64,000 nucleotides of DNA from Skermanella pratensis (lineage in GTDB: Bacteria > Pseudomonadota > Alphaproteobacteria > Azospirillales > Azospirillaceae): the NCBI RefSeq assembly GCF_008843145.1, contig NZ_CP030265.1, positions 83,501 to 147,500 on the forward strand, read 5' to 3'. Below the pieces are notes generated by a model, which had not been told where the DNA came from, ran no database searches, and saw only the letters and a list, made by a program, of their open reading frames with translations. Shown one piece after another: positions 8,697 to 17,273 of the stretch. The first letter of the stretch is position 1. Every line of letters starts with the position of its first letter. Both the position numbers and the translations under genes were made by a program.

Positions 8697-11507
8697 ATGA
8701 GCGGCACGTCCACGGAGAAGCCCCCGTATGCCCACTTCTTCACGGAGAGCAGCGAGGTGGGCGCGCTGATGCGAGCGCATGACTGGTCTTCCTCATCGCT
8801 TGGGCTTCCCGAGGGCTGGGCCATACCTCTGCGCACGCTGGTCGCCGTTATGCTGGGCTCGCACCAGCCCATGTTCGTGGTCTGGGGGCCGGCACGCACT
8901 CTGATCTACAACGACGCCTATGCCGAGATCCTCGGGCGGAAGCACCCCGAAGCGCTCGGCCGTTCGTTCCTCGATGTCTGGTCCGAGATCCGGGACGATC
9001 TCATGCCCATCGTGGAGGAGACTTACGCGGGCAGGGCTCTTCACATGGACGACATTATGCTCGTCATGCACCGCAAGGGCTACCCGGAGGAAACCCACTT
9101 CGCCTTCTCCTACACGCCCGTACGCGATGAGGATGGCGCGGTCGCTGGTCTGTTCTGCGCTTGCACCGAGACCACAGAGGAGTTCCACGCCAAGCGCCGG
9201 CTCGCGGCCGAGGGGGAGCGCCTGCGCGACCTGTTCCGCCAGGCGCCCGGGTTCTTCTATGTCTGGCGCGGTCCCGAGCACGTTTACGAGATGGCCAACG
9301 ACGCCTACTTACAACTCGTCGGCCACCGCGACATCATTGGCAAGCCGGTTCGTGAGGCCCTGCCCGAGATCGAGGGTCAGGGCTTCTTCGAGTGGGCGGA
9401 CCAAGCCTTTGCGACCGGCGAACCCTATGTCGGCCGCGGCGTGCCGGCCAAACTTCAGCGCCACCCCGGAGCCCCCCTGGAAGAGCGTTTCGTCACCTTT
9501 GTCTTCCAGCCGATCCGCGGTCCCGACGGACAGGTGACTGGGCTCTTCGTTCAGGGCAGCGACGTCACCGAGGAGAAGAGGGCTGAGGCGGCGCTGCGCG
9601 CCAGCGAGGAGCGCCTCCGGGCCGCACTGGAGATCAAGACGGTTGGAGCCATCTACCTCGACATGCAGGGCCGCATCACCGATGCCAACGATGCCTTCCT
9701 TGCGATGGCCGGCTATAGCCGTGAGGACCTGAACTCAGGTCTTCTGAGCTGGCAGCGGCTGACCCCGCCGGAATGGATGGAGATCTCCGAGAGGGCCGTC
9801 GCGGAGCTGAATGAGACTGGGCAGACGACGCCGTACGAGAAGGAGTACATCCGCAAAGACGGCTCAAGCTGGTGGGCGCTGTTTGCGGCGAAGATGCTCG
9901 GGGATGGCACTTGCTTCGAGTTCGTCGTGGACATCACTCAGGCCAAGCGGGCCGAAGAGGCTCTGCGGGAGCTTAACGCCACTTTGGAAAAACGCGTCGC
10001 TGAGCGTACAGCCGACCGGAACCGCATGTGGCGGCTCTCCACCGACATTATGGTCGTACACCGTCTCGATTCGACGATCACGGCGGTCAATCCGGCTTGG
10101 GAGTGTGTACTGGGCTGGCCGGAGGAGGAACTGCTGGGGAGGGCATGTCTTGACCTCATCCATCCGGCCGACCGGGAGGCGACCCTTGCGGAAAACCGCC
10201 GACTGGCGGCGGGGCGCACCACGCGACGGTTCCTGAACCGCTTCCGGCACAAGGACGGCTCGTACCGCTGGATCTCGTGGACAGCGGTGCCGGACGGAGA
10301 CCTCGTTCACGCAGTAGGCCGCGATGTCACAGCCGAGAAGGAACACGAGGCGGCCTTGCACGAGGCCGAGAACCAGCTTCGGCAGGCGCAGAAGCTTGAG
10401 GCGGTGGGCCAACTCACGGGCGGGGTGGCGCACGACTTCAACAACCTGCTGCAGGCGTTGGGCGGGTGCCTGACCATGATCGGCCGGCGCACCGACGATC
10501 CGAAAGTTCGGCCATTGCTGGACGCGGGGCAGCAGGCGGTCGACCGCGGGGCCAAGCTGGTGCAGCAGCTTATGGCTTTTGCCCGGCCGGAGGGCTTGCG
10601 TCCGGAGACGATCGACCTGCGTGATCGAGTGCTTGCCATGTCGGGGCTTCTGGAACGCGCTCTGCGCGCCGACATCCGCCTCGTGACCAGGTTTGCGGCC
10701 GACCTCTGGCCTATTGAGGCGGACCCGACCCAGTTCGAGCTTGCCCTCATCAACCTGGCCGTCAACGCCCGTGACGCCATGCCCGGCGGCGGTGAGTTGA
10801 CCATCGAGGCGGCCAATGTCACCCTGGCTCCCGACGATCCCACCAGGCTGGAGGGCGACTTCGTGCGGCTTTCGGTGGCGGATACCGGCTGCGGCATGAC
10901 GCCGGAGGTGCTGACCAAGGCTTTCGACCCGTTCTTCACTACCAAGGAGGTAGGCAGGGGCAGCGGCCTCGGGCTGGCCCAGGTCTACGGGTTGGCGCGT
11001 CAGGCCGGCGGGACCGCGTGGGTCGAGAGTGGGTCGTCCCACGGCACCACCGTGCATCTGCTGATGCGGCGCTCGGTCGCGTCAGTCCGAGCCGCGGAGG
11101 AAATGCCTGCGTCAACGCTGGCGGCGCGCCGGAGCGGTTTGGTTCTGCTGGTGGAGGACGACGCCATAGTGGCGTCAACCGTCGCCGCCGCCCTGGAGGA
11201 GGCGGGATACCACGTCGTCCAAGTCGCGACGGCTGACGAAGCGTTGCCGCTGTTGGCGGGAGAGGGGCGTATCGACCTACTATTCTCCGATGTCGTGATG
11301 CCCGGCCGGCTCAGCGGGGTGGATCTGGCACGCGAGGCCCGCCGCCTCCGGCCCGACCTGCCGGTGGTGCTGACCACCGGCTACAGCGAAGTGGCGACGC
11401 AGGCGGAGGGGGTGCGCGTGCTGGCCAAACCTTACCGCATCGACGAACTCGTCCGCCTGCTTGACGCGGCATTGCCTGAGACGGGATGTGCGGCGAAGAC
11501 GACGTGA
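8697..11507 (+). CDS. Hybrid sensor histidine kinase (multi-PAS, soluble)
   Basis: A 936-residue protein from the ATG at 8697 (MSGTSTEKPPYAHFF). This start is preferred because the family typically opens with 'E-GALMRAHDWSSSSLG', and the preceding in-frame residues have no such character. It has no membrane helix, so it is probably cytoplasmic. There are at least four PAS-type domains: PMFVVWGPARTLIYND, RQAPGFFYVWRGPEHVYEM, LDMQGRITDANDAFLAMAGY and LDSTITAVNPAWECVLGW. A coiled linker with RVAERTADRN follows, then an NtrB-like DHp box VGQLTGGVAHDFNNLLQAL. The ATPase domain has NLAVNARDAMP, ADTGCGMTPEV and GSGLGLAQVYGL. A C-terminal receiver (LLVEDDAIVAS, LFSDVVMPG, LAKPYRIDEL) completes it. 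Signal and output partner are unknown. Confidence 0.88.
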   Translation: MSGTSTEKPPYAHFFTESSEVGALMRAHDWSSSSLGLPEGWAIPLRTLVAVMLGSHQPMFVVWGPARTLIYNDAYAEILGRKHPEALGRSFLDVWSEIRDDLMPIVEETYAGRALHMDDIMLVMHRKGYPEETHFAFSYTPVRDEDGAVAGLFCACTETTEEFHAKRRLAAEGERLRDLFRQAPGFFYVWRGPEHVYEMANDAYLQLVGHRDIIGKPVREALPEIEGQGFFEWADQAFATGEPYVGRGVPAKLQRHPGAPLEERFVTFVFQPIRGPDGQVTGLFVQGSDVTEEKRAEAALRASEERLRAALEIKTVGAIYLDMQGRITDANDAFLAMAGYSREDLNSGLLSWQRLTPPEWMEISERAVAELNETGQTTPYEKEYIRKDGSSWWALFAAKMLGDGTCFEFVVDITQAKRAEEALRELNATLEKRVAERTADRNRMWRLSTDIMVVHRLDSTITAVNPAWECVLGWPEEELLGRACLDLIHPADREATLAENRRLAAGRTTRRFLNRFRHKDGSYRWISWTAVPDGDLVHAVGRDVTAEKEHEAALHEAENQLRQAQKLEAVGQLTGGVAHDFNNLLQALGGCLTMIGRRTDDPKVRPLLDAGQQAVDRGAKLVQQLMAFARPEGLRPETIDLRDRVLAMSGLLERALRADIRLVTRFAADLWPIEADPTQFELALINLAVNARDAMPGGGELTIEAANVTLAPDDPTRLEGDFVRLSVADTGCGMTPEVLTKAFDPFFTTKEVGRGSGLGLAQVYGLARQAGGTAWVESGSSHGTTVHLLMRRSVASVRAAEEMPASTLAARRSGLVLLVEDDAIVASTVAAALEEAGYHVVQVATADEALPLLAGEGRIDLLFSDVVMPGRLSGVDLAREARRLRPDLPVVLTTGYSEVATQAEGVRVLAKPYRIDELVRLLDAALPETGCAAKTT

Positions 11508-11536
11508 CAACATTACGGGTATCTTCTGGTGACCGT

Positions 11537-12391
11537 ATGCTGAGGCGCCTCGTCGTCGTGGCTGCTCTTGTGTTATGCCTGACCTTTGGCATGACGACTG
11601 TTTCCCTGGCCGCCCCGACCGGGTGCCCGCAGTTCTTCCCACACGACAGCGCGCCGGACCTAGTCAACCCGAAGCTCCGCCCCAAGACCCGGGCGTTGTG
11701 CTACTCGGCCTTCGCCGTGCTGCATTCCGGCATCACGCGTACCCCACTCTGGGCGGCCGAGCACCTGACCCGGAAAGGGCTCGACGCGGCAGTGGCTACT
11801 GTGCGCAAGGACACCTTCCATGAGGAGACCAAGCTGCCCCTCGGTGAGCGCGCCGATCTCGATGATTACGCGCGTTCCGGCTTCGACCGTGGCCACCTCG
11901 CGCCGGCCGCCGATATGCCGAACGATCAGGCGCAGCACGAGAGCTTCTCCCTGGCCAATATCATCCCGCAGGATCCGCAGAGCAACCGCGGCCTGTGGTC
12001 GGGCATCGAGTCCGCCGCGCGTGGCCTCGCGCGCAAGTCAGGGGAGTTGTACGTCGTCAGCGGCCCGGGCTTCCAGGGCGCGACCCTGCAGCGCCTGCGC
12101 GGACGGGTGCTGGTGCCCACCCACATCTTCAAGGCCGTCTACGATCCCAAGCGCAAACAGGCGGCCGCCTATCTCGTGGAAAATGCCGATGGCGATCAGT
12201 GGCGAGGTGTATCGATCGCCGAGCTTCAGCAGATCACCGGGATCGATCCGTTCCCGGGGCTTGCATCGTCGGTCAAGAATCACGCGATGGCTCTGCCGGA
12301 CCCGAAGCTGCCGGGCAGGCGCCAGAAGCAGACCGAGAGCCCTTGGAACGTGGACACGATCCTGGACAGACTGATGCAGTTTATGCGTTGA
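11537..12391 (+). CDS. Secreted DNA/RNA non-specific endonuclease
   Basis: A 284-residue protein starting MLRRLVVVAALVLCLTFGM, a clear Sec signal peptide with probable cleavage after SLA (about residue 25); the start was chosen for that reason. The body is a beta-beta-alpha-metal nuclease of the NUC1/NucA type. The DRGH motif sits at residues 117-120 (FDRGHLAPAADM) with the general-base His. Downstream are SFSLANIIPQDPQSNRGLW with the metal-binding Asn, and VSGPGF. Such enzymes cleave single- and double-stranded DNA and RNA outside the cytoplasm. It ends 10 bp before the next small gene and may be co-transcribed with it. Confidence 0.88.
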   Translation: MLRRLVVVAALVLCLTFGMTTVSLAAPTGCPQFFPHDSAPDLVNPKLRPKTRALCYSAFAVLHSGITRTPLWAAEHLTRKGLDAAVATVRKDTFHEETKLPLGERADLDDYARSGFDRGHLAPAADMPNDQAQHESFSLANIIPQDPQSNRGLWSGIESAARGLARKSGELYVVSGPGFQGATLQRLRGRVLVPTHIFKAVYDPKRKQAAAYLVENADGDQWRGVSIAELQQITGIDPFPGLASSVKNHAMALPDPKLPGRRQKQTESPWNVDTILDRLMQFMR

Positions 12392-12401
12392 GGTAACCGC
12401 C

Positions 12402-12659
12402 ATGAACAAGACCATCTCCCCCTTCGCGAACGAAAGCGAGGCGCTCGCAATCGGCGATCTGACGATCGAGAACCGGACGGACCGCGTGTCGCTCCATGGC
12501 AGCATCGATCTGACCCGCGACAAGGCCGGGCTCGAACATGCCCGGATCCTGAAGGCGGTGCTCGACGAGGTGGTCCAGGTCCTGGAGAACGAGAAGAGCC
12601 TGCCAGATAAGATCGCGCCACCCGATATGCCGGATGAGGTAGCAAACCCATTCCGATAG
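12402..12659 (+). CDS. Small conserved hypothetical protein
   Basis: An 85-residue acidic protein with GAGGT before the ATG, ten bases after the nuclease stop. The centre (SLHGSIDLTRDKAGLEHARILKAVLDEVVQVLE) matches a pattern I know from small proteobacterial hypotheticals, with the consensus 'G-lDLTRDK-GL--A--Lk--ld-vv--L'. The C-terminus is Pro-rich (LPDKIAPPDMPDEV). It has no signal peptide or cysteines. The conserved pattern and good ribosome-binding site make it a real gene. Its function is unknown; a link to the neighbouring nuclease is only positional. Confidence 0.75.
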   Translation: MNKTISPFANESEALAIGDLTIENRTDRVSLHGSIDLTRDKAGLEHARILKAVLDEVVQVLENEKSLPDKIAPPDMPDEVANPFR

Positions 12660-12817
12660 AGTCGGCTGCGGATAGATGGCAAAACGCCTCGCAGGCGCTG
12701 ATCGCATCAGACGATCCTCATTTCCGGAGCGGCATTTCACCGACCGATTTGTTGCCTTCCTTTCCTCACCACGACGCGACTTTCAATCCGTGCCGGCGCG
12801 GCATCTGTCCAGGGTTG

Positions 12818-15800
12818 TCACGAAACTGGCTCTGTCGGGACATCGCGGGTTTCATGCTCCGCCAGAACCTCAAAATCTGCTAGGGGACCGAGGCGATCCG
12901 TCAGCCATGCTCGCAGATCATTTATCACCATTTGGTTGAACCAAGCGTTCCGGTCCTTCTGGCCGGCTCCGGCAAGCCGATAGCGAACGAGGAATGGGAC
13001 AAACTCCTTTATATATATACCATTATAGGCGTTTGTCCCATTCCTCTGTCTTGCCTTCCTCGCCGCTTCGTGGCTTTCCCAGAGATCGGGATATGCCCGC
13101 GCCATGTCGGCCGCGTTCTCCAGCACCGCGCCGCGTAGCGCCATCTCGTCGAAGCGATCCGGCGCTTCCCAAGGCACCACCTCATGGACCGCAATGGGCA
13201 GCGGCAGGTCGGTGGCGATGATGATCTCGCAGGGATCGGCTGCTGTGCGGTTCACGCCGCGGGCGCGGCCGATGGTTTGTATGACTTCGCCCTCGCAAAT
13301 TGCCCAGCGGATCGCCTCTGCCACTGGGTGCCAGTGCCGGTCCAATGTCACCCCATAGGTCGTGCCATCTGCCATTGCGATGCCGCCGGGTACTTGCTGG
13401 TACCACCCGTCCTGATCTGACAATTGGACCGCCTGTCCGGTCAGCGCCGCCGCCATGAACTCCACCTCCTGAGGTCCTGGAAGGGTGCGGCCATAGGTCT
13501 GAAGCTGATCGATCGCCTTCCAGCTATCAATGCCCGCCGTAGCGTTGAAGTGCGTCGTCTCCATCGTCGCCGGCAGCCCTATCGCGTTCAAGCGCGCCTC
13601 GACCTTCTTCTGCGCGACCAGCAAGACTTGGTTCTTGCCGCGAGCGGCTATACGCGCGAAGCGATGGATTGCTGTCTGGTGATTGGCGGCGGTCGTTTTG
13701 TCCTTGGGTCGGCGGCGGTCATCGTCGATCAGCTTGTGCGCCGAAACAGGAGCGCCAACCACCTGCCGCACCGTGACGTGTGGCATGGTGACGGCCGGCG
13801 TGCAATTGACCATCACCCAGGGGAAATAGGGCTTGATCAGTTCCTCGCGCATGGTCGCATCCAGGAGCAGCGTCGGCCCATGCCAATCGGTGTGGATGTT
13901 GTTGCGGTACAGCAGCCGGACACCGATGATCTCGCCACCGTCCCGGTCGCGATCGACAACGCCGCAATGGATGTTTCCCGTGGCTCCCCGGCCGGCGGCG
14001 AACATCTCGACAATGGCATTCCAGGCGGCTTTCGCCTTCTTGCAGAATTGATTGATCTCGCGGGTGGCTTCGGATTGCCTGCGCCGCTTCTGCGGGTCCA
14101 TTCCCGGGGTGATGCCTGGGTCCACCCGCAACCGCAAGGCCAAGTGGGAAGCCGCTTCAGCGATTTCCTCGGTGATGCCGGCGGCCTCAATCGCCGAACG
14201 GGTCAACCACCCCTCACCGTTGCTGCTGATCGCCGACGCCAACCGACGAGCGTAGGTGTTCCAATCGTTGGTGGCTCCGTCATCAACTCGGCCGCCTCTG
14301 GCGTGGATATACCGTGTCTCCCGCAGTCCAGCGCAGCTCAGCGTGATGCGAGCCTTGCCAAGACCCATAAGGCCAGCCTGCCAGAAGCTCTCGTCAATGA
14401 CAACGAGAGAGACGTCGCCGATGAAGCCGAACTTCGGGTGGAACAGGTACTGGTGCGCCATGTAGATGACGTCCGCCTGCTCGGCTTCGCTTTTCTGGGC
14501 TTGATATCGGCATCTCTCGAAGAGCGAACACCGAAGCTCGGCTCCGCCGACGACGCGGATGCAGGCGGACTTCTCGATCGCAACGCCTGCATCCTTGCAG
14601 TCTTGGACCGCATCGGGGTCTCCGCACATGCGAGGCGCCTTATCGCTATCGGGACCTGACCTCCAACCGGGTACAGGCTGATCACGCCCGCGGATGGCAA
14701 CGGCTTTCAGGCCCATAGCGCGTGCATCTGATGCGGCTTTCTCGGCCAATTCGACGGTCGGCGTGGCAACGATCACCTTGGAGCCCGGTCTTCCCTGCAG
14801 CATGGTATCAGTCAGCGCACGAGTGATCTTCGACTTGCCAATACCGCAGTCGGCCCGTAGAGCTATCTCGGTAGGAGTTCCCCGATAAAGTCCGCGCAGG
14901 TTCCCGCCCGGCACCGGCAACCCGGCCTCCCGCAGCGCTCTGGCGAGCAGGTAGTCGTCGTAAAATTTCCAATATGCCAGCGCCTCGCCGAGCATGTGCT
15001 CCACGGTCGCTCTGACCCTGGCACGTACGTCGGCGACGTCAGTGACGGGTAACGGATAGGTCGGAGCGGACGCGGTTGCGGACCGCGCATCAGCATGGCC
15101 GCGGCTCTCGCGCTCCCAACCAACTATCCTGGTGATCAGAGGGTCGAGGAATTCATCGCTGGCATATCGGGCCACGTCGGCACCACGGTCGGGCCGCTTT
15201 GGGGCCTTCTCGATAGCAACGCGGATTCGTGCCTTCAATCCTTCCTGATCCAGATCCGGTCCGAGGAGCCGAACCGCCGACGCGACCGCCCGCTTGATCG
15301 GCTGATGGAAGCCATCCAGTCCGTCACCGTCCCCCATGCGGGCGAGATAGCCTTCAACGCCGCCGGTATCGCGATAGCTTCCCGCCCCGTCGGTTTGCCG
15401 TTGTCGTGTCCTATCCGGCGGTTGGGGCAGCACAATCGCAACTTCATCCTCCAGTCCTTGGCGGCGCCCAAAGCGGCGAGGTAGCGGATCCACCATACCG
15501 TCGAAGATTGGGCCTGCGGTGTAATGGGGCTGCACGGGATTGAACAATGCCGGGTCGATCAGCTTGCAGCCAGCCTCGGCATTGACATGTTCAGCCCACC
15601 GGTGCAGCTCCTTGTCGCCTACTGGAAAGGGAAGCCAGAACCAGAATCGGGCATTGAGAGTGTCTGGCTTGAAGCCTTGCGATGCTGTCCATTGCCATGA
15701 GCAGCTTACATCGTGGAACTCGGGCGGTAACAACCCAATCAGATACTCGACGGCGTCCTCTGGATCGATGACTGGATCGGTCCCGGCTGGTGCGGGAATG

Positions 15801-16150
15801 GCGTCGAAATCGATTGCGATCCAGCGGCGGTTAACGGTTCTAAATGGGTCAGACGGACCTTTGGAGCGACGCATGACAGTCGCATATATGTTGTCGCCGA
15901 TATTTGCTTCCACGTCTTCACGCAACGTGCCACGTATGACGAAGCAATCAGGACGAGATGCCAAGTTCTCCAGCGCGGTCGCCATGTCATTGAAGCTGTT
16001 GACAGAGACAACGCGCGGCATGAACCACTTGCCGGCATGGTAAGGGATCGACCTCCGCACGCCCTTTTCGTTGAGAATGAACTGCTTTGCTGCACGACCG
16101 GAGCCGGTGCAGATCAGGATTTGGAGGTTGTCAGGCCCATGATCGGCCAT
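12818..16150 (-). CDS. Primase-helicase fusion of an integrated satellite-like element
   Basis: An 1110-residue replication protein; AGGGG precedes the ATG. The N-terminal third looks like an archaeo-eukaryotic-type primase: WIAIDFDAIP carries a DxD pair (D114/D116), followed by ASQGFKPDTLNARFWFWLPF and KLIDPALFNPVQPHY. The C-terminal two thirds are a helicase. Walker A is CGIGKSK (K439), a Walker B-like VVIDESF follows (D586), and motif VI is QTIGRARG (Q958). Between Walker A and B lie five cysteines (C509, C518, C530, C541, C547), followed by ADVIYMAHQYLF. That layout recalls the Fe-S insert and following motif of XPD/DinG helicases. Together with AlpA and the integrase it forms a self-contained replication/integration module. 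The helicase assignment is good; the Fe-S idea is inference. Confidence 0.75.
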   Translation of the reverse strand: MADHGPDNLQILICTGSGRAAKQFILNEKGVRRSIPYHAGKWFMPRVVSVNSFNDMATALENLASRPDCFVIRGTLREDVEANIGDNIYATVMRRSKGPSDPFRTVNRRWIAIDFDAIPAPAGTDPVIDPEDAVEYLIGLLPPEFHDVSCSWQWTASQGFKPDTLNARFWFWLPFPVGDKELHRWAEHVNAEAGCKLIDPALFNPVQPHYTAGPIFDGMVDPLPRRFGRRQGLEDEVAIVLPQPPDRTRQRQTDGAGSYRDTGGVEGYLARMGDGDGLDGFHQPIKRAVASAVRLLGPDLDQEGLKARIRVAIEKAPKRPDRGADVARYASDEFLDPLITRIVGWERESRGHADARSATASAPTYPLPVTDVADVRARVRATVEHMLGEALAYWKFYDDYLLARALREAGLPVPGGNLRGLYRGTPTEIALRADCGIGKSKITRALTDTMLQGRPGSKVIVATPTVELAEKAASDARAMGLKAVAIRGRDQPVPGWRSGPDSDKAPRMCGDPDAVQDCKDAGVAIEKSACIRVVGGAELRCSLFERCRYQAQKSEAEQADVIYMAHQYLFHPKFGFIGDVSLVVIDESFWQAGLMGLGKARITLSCAGLRETRYIHARGGRVDDGATNDWNTYARRLASAISSNGEGWLTRSAIEAAGITEEIAEAASHLALRLRVDPGITPGMDPQKRRRQSEATREINQFCKKAKAAWNAIVEMFAAGRGATGNIHCGVVDRDRDGGEIIGVRLLYRNNIHTDWHGPTLLLDATMREELIKPYFPWVMVNCTPAVTMPHVTVRQVVGAPVSAHKLIDDDRRRPKDKTTAANHQTAIHRFARIAARGKNQVLLVAQKKVEARLNAIGLPATMETTHFNATAGIDSWKAIDQLQTYGRTLPGPQEVEFMAAALTGQAVQLSDQDGWYQQVPGGIAMADGTTYGVTLDRHWHPVAEAIRWAICEGEVIQTIGRARGVNRTAADPCEIIIATDLPLPIAVHEVVPWEAPDRFDEMALRGAVLENAADMARAYPDLWESHEAARKARQRNGTNAYNGIYIKEFVPFLVRYRLAGAGQKDRNAWFNQMVINDLRAWLTDRLGPLADFEVLAEHETRDVPTEPVS

Positions 16151-16293
16151 AGTTTGCCCCTGCGATGGGACAGCGTAAAGGGATCGGCAAGACCGAATAC
16201 ACCTATAATGAACGCTGTATTTGAGGTTTGATGGTTGGAGCCCGTCACGGCTTACGCCATGACGGGAATTGGCTTTAGAGGCGGCGCCTACTG

Positions 16294-16318
16294 GATCAGG
16301 ATTTTGACCGTCCTGATC
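16294..16318. repeat. Perfect 8-bp inverted repeat between primase and alpA
   Basis: GATCAGGA (16294-16301) and TCCTGATC (16311-16318) pair perfectly across a 9-base loop in the gap between the alpA stop and the primase start. No T-run follows, so it is more likely a protein-binding site or mRNA structure than a terminator. A second hairpin (CCCGTCA/TGACGGG) lies just left of it. Confidence 0.4.
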
Positions 16319-16343
16319 AGGGCCATCGCGGTAAGGCTGACCT

Positions 16344-16526
16344 CTACCTACCGGTCACGCGAGAAGAGCACCACCGATCGATTTCATCTTTCGGCCATGC
16401 GCGGGTATTCGGACCAAGCTTCACGCCAACTGGAAACCCCTCCTTCTTGATCCATCGAGATAAGGTGACCCGATTGTTGACGATCCCTGCCTTTGCGAGA
16501 TCATCGAAGCGATAATAAATACTCAT
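16344..16526 (-). CDS. AlpA-family phage/satellite regulator (excisionase-like)
   Basis: A 60-residue protein from the ATG at 16526, with AAGGA eight bases upstream; a longer TTG form from 16592 is less likely. The sequence FDDLAKAGIVNNRVTLSRWIKKEGFPVGVKLG, followed by TRAWPKDEIDRWCSSR, is the classic AlpA/MerR-like winged helix that ends in 'R-W---EId-W'. In P4-like satellites such proteins activate or repress the integrase and act in excision. It sits between the primase-helicase and the integrase, all in one direction, the usual order for these elements. Confidence 0.82.
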   Translation of the reverse strand: MSIYYRFDDLAKAGIVNNRVTLSRWIKKEGFPVGVKLGPNTRAWPKDEIDRWCSSRVTGR

Positions 16527-16592
16527 TGCACAAATCCTTGTTCTCTCATGTCTTATGGTGGTAATACATATGATAAACCAAGGCTGCAACAA

Positions 16593-17273
16593 AAAGGTTT
16601 ATCAATAACTCAATTGAGGTAGATCCTTAACGGAGAAACTAGCTAGTTAACCTTGACAGTTAATTTCCTATACTTGGCTTGGTTAAGTTTTCTTTTGAGT
16701 GATCCGCATCGGCAGGAAATTGGCTGTCGAACATCTGACCGAGTCGAGAAAGCTCGGATGAATCGGAGGATCATACCGATAGCAAGGGATCCTTTCACTG
16801 AAGTGAATTTAAGACATATTGCATCTATCATGGCGACTCTGCTTGCAGTGCGACCAGGGCGTCCGTCATCGCTGCCGCTGGCCGCGCAGGTCGCACACTA
16901 TCAGAAGCACCGCATCAAGAAGCTCCGGCAACAGGGCGGAGCCTCAGTTTTGCAACGGGCATGGGATTGCCACGTGCTCGACATATCACAGACCCTGTAC
17001 TTGGCCGCGCAAGGCCGACGCCAGAGCGGGAGCGCCCGTACAAGGCCGCCGGCTCCGCCATCGAGCACCGCCTTCTTCGCGTCATCTGGCTTCTGTCACT
17101 CGGCTTCACCGCCAAGCTGATGACTGACGTCATCTGCCTCACGCCGCGCTGGCTCCAGCGAGTTGGGCGGCCGGTACAATCGACCCGGTCTGGACGGGTT
17201 GGCGATCGCCGCCACTTCATGAAAGACGCAAGACCAGCGTTCAACTGAGACCGCTGATTTGCTTTCCACTTGG
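16593..17273. other. Intergenic stretch with transposase remnant
   Basis: About 680 bp between alpA and int. The left part (to about 16820) is AT-rich and probably holds the alpA promoter (TTGACA-like and TATACT-like elements around 16650-16680). The right part carries the IS630-like fragment listed separately. Open frames such as 16653-17120 show no recognisable features. Confidence 0.5.
16961..17248 (+). pseudogene. Remnant of IS630-type transposase helix-turn-helix
   Basis: The frame encodes IEHRLLRVIWLLSLGFTAKL, then LTPRWLQRV, then GRVGDRRHFMKDARP. This follows the DNA-binding N-terminus of IS630/winged-helix transposases ('R--aIWLLS-G-t---va---g-s--Wv---v-RYn--G--GlgDRRh-N'). The catalytic DDE region is absent and the frame stops at 17248, so only the N-terminal fragment survives. 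It records an old insertion next to the integrase. Confidence 0.5.

Noticed and set aside
13424..14659. 411-residue plus-strand frame
   Set aside because: It opposes the primase-helicase, whose Walker and motif VI signatures fix the true strand.
16653..17120. 155-residue plus-strand frame
   Set aside because: No coherent domain; only the other-frame IS630 signature further right is recognisable.
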